From the NCBI GenBank assembly GCA_024401215.1, contig JAKSLL010000005.1, positions 30,387 through 94,386 of the forward strand: a DNA stretch of 64,000 nt, written 5' to 3'. The notes under the pieces are model-generated. The model saw only the letters and a list, made by a program, of their open reading frames with translations, was not told where the DNA came from and searched no databases. Shown piece by piece: positions 25,941 through 32,812 of the stretch. The position numbers and the translations under genes were made by a program. Source of the stretch: Bacteroidaceae bacterium (lineage in GTDB: Bacteria > Bacteroidota > Bacteroidia > Bacteroidales > Bacteroidaceae). Each line of letters opens with the position of its first letter. Position 1 is the stretch's first letter.

Positions 25941-26435
25941 TTAGAATTTATCAGCTAAAAATGCTGCTAATCCGCAAAAGAAATACAACATTAAGTATAA
26001 CACTACGAATACTATGCCGCTTATTGCTCCCCACATAGACCATTTTTTCGCTTCTTCTGCAGATTTGACGGCAGCTTGATAATCTCCTTTATTATAAAGT
26101 GAGTCAACCTCGCATGCTTTAACTAAAGCTATTATTCCGAAAGGCTGACAACACATCACAAGGCATAATATTGCCCACACTAAGTTGTTGTCAGGTTTTG
26201 CAGGCATATTTTCTGGTGATGCATTTGAAGCACTCTGAGTTTGAGGTGTGAATGGTGGAGGAGTCGAAGACGGAAAATACTCATTCAATTCAGGGACTTT
26301 TCTTGCTGGCATCCAATCTGTCATGCCCTCTGTCCATATTGAAGTTTCGGCTGTTACACCATTGCTGATAAGTTTATCTGCATCGATAGGTCCCTGTTGG
26401 GTTCCATTAGAGTCGATATAATAAAATTTGTTCAT
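25941..26435 (-). CDS. GYF_2 (DUF4339) and CD225/dispanin domain protein
   Basis: Residues 1-50 (FYYIDSNGTQQGPIDADKL, then WTEGMTDWMPARKVPEL) are a GYF_2 domain, a small peptide-binding module. A proline-rich linker (PSSTPPPFTPQTQ) leads to two membrane helices with the CD225 pattern NNLVWAILCLVMCCQPFG at about residues 83-100 and EEAKKWSMWGAISG before the second helix. CD225 is the fold of eukaryotic interferon-induced transmembrane proteins. Together with the DUF2752 gene it forms a two-gene membrane module of unknown role. A CAAAGTTA box at 26514-26521 (TAACTTTG on the minus strand) may be its promoter. Confidence 0.87.
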   Translation of the reverse strand: MNKFYYIDSNGTQQGPIDADKLISNGVTAETSIWTEGMTDWMPARKVPELNEYFPSSTPPPFTPQTQSASNASPENMPAKPDNNLVWAILCLVMCCQPFGIIALVKACEVDSLYNKGDYQAAVKSAEEAKKWSMWGAISGIVFVVLYLMLYFFCGLAAFLADKF

Positions 26436-26620
26436 ATCTTACGGATATAAAGAATATGTTTATTGATTTATGAAAATTTGCTTGACAAAATAAGAAATGT
26501 CATCATTTTTTTGCAAAGTTAGTCAATTTGTTTGAAACAATGTGTTTTGTCAATAAAAAATATTAGACTATATGTGATAAACTGCCTTTTAACTACATAT
26601 CAAGAGGATAATTAGAAAAT

Positions 26621-26652
26621 AAAAATCCCACATCACCATAGATGATGTGGGA
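26621..26652 (-). terminator. Intrinsic terminator after the CMD gene
   Basis: Read on the minus strand, tcccacatcat pairs with atgatgtggga across ctatgg (forward 26626-26652) and is followed by a T-run (forward aaaaa 26621-26625). Confidence 0.85.
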
Positions 26653-26678
26653 GGAATATTTTATTCATGAATAGTCTC

Positions 26679-27455
26679 TTATTCTTCAGGATATGCTTTG
26701 TTTACAGCTGTAAGTGCATTGAGAGTTTTAGGGAAGCCAATGTAAGGAAGCATACCTGTCAATACGGCAACCATCTCCATCTTGCTAATCTTCATATTCT
26801 TGCATCCATAAGCATGACTTTCGAGCTGAGGTTGTGCTACGCCCATTGATGCGATGAGACAGAATGTCACAAGTTCTCTATGCTGCATGTCGATGCCGTT
26901 GCGTGTGTAAAAATCTCCGAAGCAATAGCTCTCAAGGAACTCTACGATGTGCTCCTGTCCCTTTGGACAGTCTTTCTCCATCTGGGCTGCTGTTCCTGCG
27001 CCAAAAATTCCGTCAATCCATTCACGTCCTTTTTCTCTGCGGTTTTCTGGTGTTGTTGTGCCTTGGTCGTCAAGAGGGAGCTTGATGTCATTGTCATCAA
27101 ATACTTCGTTCATGGCAAGAAGGTAGTCAACGACTTTAGAGAAACCGACATAAGGGACAGTCTGGTAAACGACCTCTCTAATCTCTCTTGGTTTAACCCC
27201 CACATTGAGACATGCATCAACGTACACCTTAAACTCGCGCATTGCATTACATCCAATAGTGCTGGCAAGTATGCACATGACTCTTGTCTTCTCAAGCACA
27301 GGGCCTTCGGTGAGCTTTAGAGCCTCGTCGAATGCGAAATTGTCGAAAATCTGAGTGAGTTCAGGATCACTCTTCAAGATATTGAGAGAGTTTCTTTGAG
27401 AGAAAAGTTTGCGGATTTGCTGTTTTGCATGCTCATTGATTTTTACATCTTTCAT
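26679..27455 (-). CDS. Carboxymuconolactone decarboxylase-family protein with two CMD domains
   Basis: The 258-residue protein carries two CMD repeats, at about residues 30-120 (LASTIGCNAMREFKVYVDAC) and 160-250 (LVTFCLIASMGVAQPQLESH, then GCKNMKISKMEMVAVLTGML). CMD proteins range from decarboxylases to AhpD-like thiol antioxidants. The first domain has Cys in IGCNAMREF but no CxxC pair, so an AhpD-type peroxidase partner role is not supported. It stands alone with its own promoter (27560-27589) and terminator. Substrate unknown. Confidence 0.85.
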   Translation of the reverse strand: MKDVKINEHAKQQIRKLFSQRNSLNILKSDPELTQIFDNFAFDEALKLTEGPVLEKTRVMCILASTIGCNAMREFKVYVDACLNVGVKPREIREVVYQTVPYVGFSKVVDYLLAMNEVFDDNDIKLPLDDQGTTTPENRREKGREWIDGIFGAGTAAQMEKDCPKGQEHIVEFLESYCFGDFYTRNGIDMQHRELVTFCLIASMGVAQPQLESHAYGCKNMKISKMEMVAVLTGMLPYIGFPKTLNALTAVNKAYPEE

Positions 27456-27559
27456 GGTAAACTATTTTTTATTGTCCATTATACCTCGACTCGAATTTAA
27501 TGTTTGCTAAGAAATGTGTCAAAGATATTAAATTCGAAAAGGCTGTTATTTGTTGTTTG

Positions 27560-27589
27560 CAAAAGTAATGTTTTTTTTTATTAGTTCAA
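27560..27589 (-). promoter_or_regulatory. Bacteroidetes-type promoter of the CMD gene
   Basis: On the minus strand TTG (forward caa 27587-27589) and TACTTTTG (forward caaaagta 27560-27567) are 19 bp apart. The leader is about 105 nt. Confidence 0.7.
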
Positions 27590-27702
27590 AAAAATGTTAG
27601 TCTTTTTATGTATTTTTGTTGTAATGCGCTCTTTTTCTTTATGTTTTCGATTCGTAGTAAGTGTTTTTGTACATCTTTATATGTTTTAAAATGAAAAAAT
27701 AG

Positions 27703-27710
27703 TATCTTTG
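27703..27710 (+). promoter_or_regulatory. -7 box of the PBP1A gene
   Basis: TATCTTTG fits TAnnTTTG and lies 41 bp before the start codon. The -33 region (tatgttttaa) has no exact TTG. Confidence 0.5.
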
Positions 27711-27751
27711 CACTATATTTTCAACGATAGAAAGAATAATAATAAATAGAT

Positions 27752-30169
27752 ATGAGTTCAAAAGAAACGCTCAATAAGAAGAATGTCAATACAGCCAAAG
27801 GTAAAAAAAATGAAAGCATAGCTGTTGGTTTGGGAATATTCTGGAGTCTTACCGTAGGAATTATCCTGATGATGTTTGTTTGTGTATATGCTATCTCACA
27901 GGGATGGTTTGGAAGTCTTCCGCCTGTATCAGACTTGCAGAATCCTATCAACAAATATGCATCGCGAGTGTATTCATACGACGGGAAACAGATTGGAACA
28001 TGGAGCTATGCAAGTGAGAATCGTGTGATGGTGCCTTATGACTCCCTGCCAGACAATCTTGTTAAAGCGCTTGTTGCAACAGAGGATGTACGTTTTTATG
28101 AACATTCGGGCATTGACGCAAAGGCGTTGGGCCGTGCGGTGGTGAAGCGCCTGATGCTTGGCAACAAGAGTGCCGGTGGCGGTTCTACTATTACTCAGCA
28201 GCTTGCAAAACAGCTCTATTCTGATGTGGCTCACGACACAAAGGGGCGTATGATGCAGAAGCCTATAGAGTGGTTTATTGCTGTGCAGCTTGAGCGTTAC
28301 TATACCAAGGAGGAAATAATCACGATGTATCTTAATTACTTCGACTTCCTTCATAACGCTGTAGGTATCAAAAATGCAGCAAAGACGTATTTCGGCAAGG
28401 ATCCTATCGATTTGTCTCTTGAGGAATGTGCCACACTTGTTGGTATGTGTAAGAATCCTTCGCTTTATAATGCTAAGATTTTCAATGAGAGAAGCCGTGA
28501 ACGCAGAAATGTGGTGCTGTCGCAGATGCACAAGGCTGGCTATCTTACAAAAGCAGAGATGGAGGAGGCACAGGCAAAGCCTCTTGATGTCAGCAATTTC
28601 CATGTTACAACACATAAAGAGGGTTCTGCGCCATATTTCCGTGAATATCTTCGTCGTATCTTGATGGCAAAGAAGCCAGAACGCAGTCAGTATGCTAAAT
28701 GGCAAGAGCAGCAGTTCCTTGATGATTCTGTTGCATGGGAGACCGACCCTGTTTATGGATGGTGTAATAAGAATACAAAGAAAGACGGAACTCCTTATAA
28801 TATCTATACTGATGGCTTGAAGATTTATACTACCGTTGATACTCGTATGCAGGCATACGCAGAAAAGGCGCTGTTCGATCATGTGGCAGGTTATCTTCAG
28901 AAACATTTTGAAGCTGAGATAAAAGGTTCGGCAACAGGACCTTACCGTGGTCTTACTGTTTCAAAGGCGAAGTCAATCATCGATCGCAACATCAGACAAA
29001 GTGAGCGTTGGAGAGCGATGAAGGAAGGAGGGCATCCTGATGAAGAGATTATGGCGTCATTTGACGTGCCTGTTAAGATGACGATATTCAAATATGGCTC
29101 AAGCTATTCAGATGTTATTGAGGATACTGTGACAATGAGCCCTCGTGATTCTGTCATCTATTATAAGAAATTTTTGCGCGGCTCACTCTGTGCTATAGAT
29201 CCTGCAAACGGACAAGTTCGTGCTTATGTGCCGGGCTTGAACTTCGAGCATTTCCAGTATGACAACGTGCTTGGTGGTGGACATCGTCAAGTAGGTTCCA
29301 CTATCAAACCGCTGCTTTACTCTTTGGCGTTTGCACGTTTGGGACTTACTCCTTGCGATGAGATTGATGCGAGTCCAAAGTCTTATGGATCATGGTCGCC
29401 AAGGGGACCTTCTCTGGGAGTTGTTCCTCTCACCAGAGCACTTGCTGCATCAAATAACCATGCATCGGTAGCACTTCTTGACAGGGTGAAACCTCAAAAC
29501 TTTATTGACTTCCTTAAAGATAAGGTGAAAGTCTCAACTTACACATTTGCACCTAACCTTACCATAGCTCTTGGATCAGGTGAGGTCAGTGTTGGTGAGA
29601 TGGCAAGTGCATATACAATATTCCCTGGTTATGGAATCCATTATTCTCCTATGCTTGTCACTCGTATTGAAGATAATGAGGGCAATGAACTTGCAAGTTT
29701 CGCACCAAGAATGAACGAGGCTTTGAACACAAAGGTTGCATATCAGATGCTTCACATGCTTCAAGGTGTTATAAATTCTGGTACTGGTAGAGCTCTTCGC
29801 TATGGTGACTATCAGTTTACTGGTGAGATTGGCGGAAAAACTGGAACTACAAATAATAATTCTGACGGATGGTTTATCGGTTTCACTCCAAAGATTGTGT
29901 GCGCTTGTTGGGTGGGTGGTGACGACCGTGATATCCACTTCGGCAGTATGGCTTTCGGACAAGGTGCAAAAGCTGCTCTCCCTATATGGGGTAAATTCAT
30001 GAAACAGGTATATGCGGATTCTCGTCTCGGAATAAGCCAGAGCGATAAGTTTGAAATACCAGAAGACTTTGACCCATGTGAGAACTCTCTCTCTAAACTC
30101 AAGTCGGCTGAGGATATTATCAATCCGGAAGGTGATTACGATGGAGAGGTTGATGGTGCGTTCTTTTGA
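27752..30169 (+). CDS. Penicillin-binding protein 1A (bifunctional class A PBP)
   Basis: The protein polymerises and cross-links peptidoglycan at the inner membrane. A short cytoplasmic tail is followed by one membrane helix (about residues 28-50). The glycosyltransferase 51 domain has EDVRFYEHSGIDAKALGRA (about 110) and GGGSTITQQLAKQLY. The transpeptidase has the nucleophile motif STIK (about 516), SNN (about 570) and KTGT (about 696). At 805 residues it is of normal size. The acidic C-terminal tail ends with EGDYDGEVDGAFF. It is monocistronic. Confidence 0.95.
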   Translation: MSSKETLNKKNVNTAKGKKNESIAVGLGIFWSLTVGIILMMFVCVYAISQGWFGSLPPVSDLQNPINKYASRVYSYDGKQIGTWSYASENRVMVPYDSLPDNLVKALVATEDVRFYEHSGIDAKALGRAVVKRLMLGNKSAGGGSTITQQLAKQLYSDVAHDTKGRMMQKPIEWFIAVQLERYYTKEEIITMYLNYFDFLHNAVGIKNAAKTYFGKDPIDLSLEECATLVGMCKNPSLYNAKIFNERSRERRNVVLSQMHKAGYLTKAEMEEAQAKPLDVSNFHVTTHKEGSAPYFREYLRRILMAKKPERSQYAKWQEQQFLDDSVAWETDPVYGWCNKNTKKDGTPYNIYTDGLKIYTTVDTRMQAYAEKALFDHVAGYLQKHFEAEIKGSATGPYRGLTVSKAKSIIDRNIRQSERWRAMKEGGHPDEEIMASFDVPVKMTIFKYGSSYSDVIEDTVTMSPRDSVIYYKKFLRGSLCAIDPANGQVRAYVPGLNFEHFQYDNVLGGGHRQVGSTIKPLLYSLAFARLGLTPCDEIDASPKSYGSWSPRGPSLGVVPLTRALAASNNHASVALLDRVKPQNFIDFLKDKVKVSTYTFAPNLTIALGSGEVSVGEMASAYTIFPGYGIHYSPMLVTRIEDNEGNELASFAPRMNEALNTKVAYQMLHMLQGVINSGTGRALRYGDYQFTGEIGGKTGTTNNNSDGWFIGFTPKIVCACWVGGDDRDIHFGSMAFGQGAKAALPIWGKFMKQVYADSRLGISQSDKFEIPEDFDPCENSLSKLKSAEDIINPEGDYDGEVDGAFF

Positions 30170-30183
30170 TGAATAGCATGTTT

Positions 30184-30368
30184 AGTAATGGTAAAATAAT
30201 AACTTCCTAAAGTTTCATAATCAATCAATACCAACAGCTTTGACTTGTCTTTTTGGCTCTTTTGCCCCAATTCATTGGTCATGATGCCCGCATCACTCCC
30301 TCTTCATTAGTACAAAATAGCCTAAAAATACAAGCCAAATCTTCCGAAGTTATTATTTCACCATTACT
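30184..30368. mobile_element. Miniature inverted-repeat element (MITE-like)
   Basis: The ends are inverted repeats of about 28 bp: left agtaatggtaaaataataac then ttcctaaag, right cttccgaagttattatttca then ccattact. The two arms differ at only two or three positions. The 185-bp body has no full gene, but the minus strand carries an ATG frame starting near 30292 that encodes MTNELGQKSQKDKSKLLVLI and runs through the left end, perhaps a remnant of a transposase-associated gene. It fills the PBP1A-kdsB spacer. Confidence 0.75.
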
Positions 30369-30430
30369 TATACAAAAAACAAATGTGTTAGATAAAGCAA
30401 TATTGAATAAAGATTAGATATAGTTTTGCT

Positions 30431-31186
30431 ATGCGATTTATAGGTATTATACCAGCTCGTTATGCTTCTACGCGCTTTCCTGCAAAGCCACTGGCTATAC
30501 TTGGAGGTAAGACTGTGATTGAGCGTGTTTATCGTCAGGTTGAAGGAGTGCTTGACGATGTGGTTGTTGCTACTGATGACAAAAGAATCTTTGACACGGT
30601 AGTGGCTTTTGGTGGTAAGGCTGTGATGACGAGCGTTAACCACAAAAGTGGTACAGACCGAGTGTATGAAGCTTTCACTAAAGTGGGTGAGGGCAATGAT
30701 GTGATTGTTAATATCCAAGGCGATGAACCTTTCATTCAACGTCAGCAGCTTGAGGCGATACGCGGATGCTTTACTGATGATACTGTTGATATAGCAACGC
30801 TTGTTAAGCCTTTCAAGCCAGAAGATGGTTTTGAAGCACTTGAGAATGTTAACTCTCCAAAAGTTGTAGTCAACAAAAATATGGAAGCTCTGTATTTTTC
30901 ACGCAGCATCATACCGTTCACTCGTGGCAAAGATAAGGATACTTGGCTTGCTGGTCATACATATTATAAACATATAGGCTTGTATGCTTATCGTGCTGAT
31001 GTGCTGAAAGAAATAACATCTCTGCCTCAGTCTTCTCTTGAGATAGCAGAGTCGCTGGAGCAGTTACGTTGGCTTGAGAATGGGTATAAGATAAAGGTTG
31101 GTGTTAGTGAAATTGAAACCATAGGAATAGATACTCCAGAGGATTTGAAACGAGCAGAGGAGTTTTTAGCAAACATTAAAGGATGA
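30431..31186 (+). CDS. kdsB: CMP-KDO synthetase
   Basis: KdsB activates 3-deoxy-D-manno-octulosonate with CTP for lipopolysaccharide core synthesis. The 251-residue protein starts MRFIGIIPARYASTRFPAKP with the nucleotide-binding loop, and has VVVATDDKRI and VNIQGDEPFI, the expected metal/CTP motifs, then YKHIGLYAYRADVL. The next gene begins inside its stop codon (ATGA), so the two are translationally coupled. Confidence 0.96.
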   Translation: MRFIGIIPARYASTRFPAKPLAILGGKTVIERVYRQVEGVLDDVVVATDDKRIFDTVVAFGGKAVMTSVNHKSGTDRVYEAFTKVGEGNDVIVNIQGDEPFIQRQQLEAIRGCFTDDTVDIATLVKPFKPEDGFEALENVNSPKVVVNKNMEALYFSRSIIPFTRGKDKDTWLAGHTYYKHIGLYAYRADVLKEITSLPQSSLEIAESLEQLRWLENGYKIKVGVSEIETIGIDTPEDLKRAEEFLANIKG

Positions 31187-32463
31187 AACCAATACTCAAT
31201 AGAATAGTTCCACAGGTCTGCAAACTTCCTGACCCTTATCTTCTTGCCAATGGAGTTGAGATGAATGCTATCCCTCTTCAGACAGAACTTGTGGCAATAA
31301 GCATAATGTTTGGTGGAGGTCAGTGGGTGCAGAATAAAAAGTTGCAAGCGGACTATGCTGTCAATCTTATAAATGCTGGCACAGAGAACATGTCAGCAAG
31401 GATGATAACACAGAAGCTCGACTATTATGGAGTGAGGTTTACTTCTGGAGCAAGCTTGTCTTTCTCTTATGTAAGTCTGACATGTCTGAAGCGTAATCTT
31501 GTTTATGTTCTGCCTATACTATGTGATATAATAAATAATCCACAATACGAACAGCAGCAGCTTGATAACGCCATTGAAGAGGGACTTGTTGCATGGCAGA
31601 TGAGTAATCAGAAAGTTGCTCAAGTTGCTAAACGTAATTTCTATAAATGCCTGTTGGGAGAAGAGCATCCTGGTGCGCAATTCCCTGATGAGAATGACTA
31701 TTTGTCTGTCACGCGTGAAGATTTGCTTGACTATCATAGCAAGTATTTGAATTTGTCTAATGCTGTGCTCTATGTGACAGGCATTGTCGATGATGAGCTG
31801 AACACTCTTTTAAATTCTACAGTAGGGGCAATAAAATGCGATACGCCAAAGATGCTTGTATTGCCGACGGAAAAAATAGCGTCTTTCCCAAACCGACGAG
31901 TTGATGATGAACTGAAAGTGCCATCTGTACAGTCAGGAATAAGACTAGGAAAGGTTCTGCCGGATTGTAATCACGAAGACTATCCAGCTCTGCTTCTGAC
32001 TTCGGTGGTTTTAGGTGGATATTTTGGCAGCAGACTTATGTCGAACATTCGTGAACGATTAGGTTATACCTACGGAATTGGTTCAACTTTCTATCGTATT
32101 CCTAATAATAATATTTTAATTATTGCTACAGAAACTGCTGATGAATATACAGAGCCTTGTATAGAAGAGATAAAGAAAGAGATAGAAGCCTTAAGGACAA
32201 ATCTTGTTGATGAAGAAGAACTGAATAAGGCGAGAAACTATATGTTAGGGCAATTTTGCCGCACAACAGAAACATCTCTGTCATTAAGTTTGCTTCTTAT
32301 GACTCTGCGTACGAGTGGACGTTCATTAAATGCATTTCTTGATGAGCAAAAAAAGGTGCTTGAAGTAACACCTGAAGATTTACAGAGAGTGGCTTTGAAA
32401 TACCTCGATGTAAACTCAATGATGGTCTCTGTTGTTACAGGCGCAAAAGAGGGTGGTGCGTGA
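31183..32463 (+). CDS. M16-family (insulinase-like) protein lacking the zinc motif
   Basis: The 426-residue protein has the two-lobed M16 pattern, including SRLMSNIRERLGYTYGIGST, which is typical of the C-terminal half, and an N-terminal AVNLINAGTENMSARMITQK. The inverted zinc motif HxxEH expected near residue 50 is missing, so it resembles the non-catalytic subunit type of M16 proteins. No signal peptide is visible. It may act with a separate active partner not in this window. It overlaps kdsB by 4 bp and is followed by a strong terminator. Confidence 0.85.
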   Translation: MKPILNRIVPQVCKLPDPYLLANGVEMNAIPLQTELVAISIMFGGGQWVQNKKLQADYAVNLINAGTENMSARMITQKLDYYGVRFTSGASLSFSYVSLTCLKRNLVYVLPILCDIINNPQYEQQQLDNAIEEGLVAWQMSNQKVAQVAKRNFYKCLLGEEHPGAQFPDENDYLSVTREDLLDYHSKYLNLSNAVLYVTGIVDDELNTLLNSTVGAIKCDTPKMLVLPTEKIASFPNRRVDDELKVPSVQSGIRLGKVLPDCNHEDYPALLLTSVVLGGYFGSRLMSNIRERLGYTYGIGSTFYRIPNNNILIIATETADEYTEPCIEEIKKEIEALRTNLVDEEELNKARNYMLGQFCRTTETSLSLSLLLMTLRTSGRSLNAFLDEQKKVLEVTPEDLQRVALKYLDVNSMMVSVVTGAKEGGA

Positions 32464-32531
32464 AAATGCGGTCATACATAGCCTACAACAAGTTTGAGAT
32501 GTAGCATCGACACCTTGTCGAAATTGATTGC

Positions 32532-32576
32532 AAAATCGCAAAATGGGCGTTAAAACGCTTGTTTTGCGATTTTTTG
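32532..32576 (+). terminator. Intrinsic terminator after kdsB-M16
   Basis: aaaatcgcaaaa pairs with ttttgcgatttt around an inner gcgttaaaacgc hairpin, and a T-run follows. It may work in both directions. Confidence 0.88.
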
Positions 32577-32631
32577 TTGTTTGTAACATTAAATAATGTT
32601 AATGATTCTTTCTAATTCAAGATATTAATGT

Positions 32632-32639
32632 TAACTTTG
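32632..32639 (+). promoter_or_regulatory. -7 box for gyrA
   Basis: TAACTTTG fits the TAnnTTTG consensus. The -33 element is not a clear TTG. The transcript would include repeat R copy 4 in a leader of about 170 nt. Confidence 0.5.
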
Positions 32640-32674
32640 TACACATATATATAATATATACAATTTTTGCTTTG

Positions 32675-32764
32675 CTCCACTTGTTGTGGAGTTAAAGTGT
32701 AAAGAGTACTTATATAGTAGTTAAGTGACAAATGTCCGAATATGGCAAGCGTCCCTTTAACTCC
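32675..32764 (+). repeat. Dispersed intergenic repeat R, copy 4
   Basis: A ctccac/gtggag hairpin (32675-32691) precedes the core gttaagtgacaaatgtccga then atatggcaagcgtccc (32720-32764), in the same orientation as copy 1 and ending in tttaactcc. It lies in the gyrA leader. Confidence 0.75.
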
Positions 32765-32812
32765 TTTTCAAGGTTTGTAAAAAACATAACAAAATTCTTA
32801 CATATATAACCA

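Larger units (their letters stand above)
32464..32812. other. Spacer with terminator, promoter and repeat R copy 4
   Basis: The 349-bp gap holds, in order, the terminator at 32532-32576, a promoter box at 32632-32639, an alternating ta/at run at about 32644-32660, and repeat R copy 4. No gene is seen. Confidence 0.7.

Noticed and set aside
27974-28906. 310-codon frame on the minus strand
   Set aside because: It is opposite the glycosyltransferase part of PBP1A and is Cys/Leu-rich in the manner of antisense frames.
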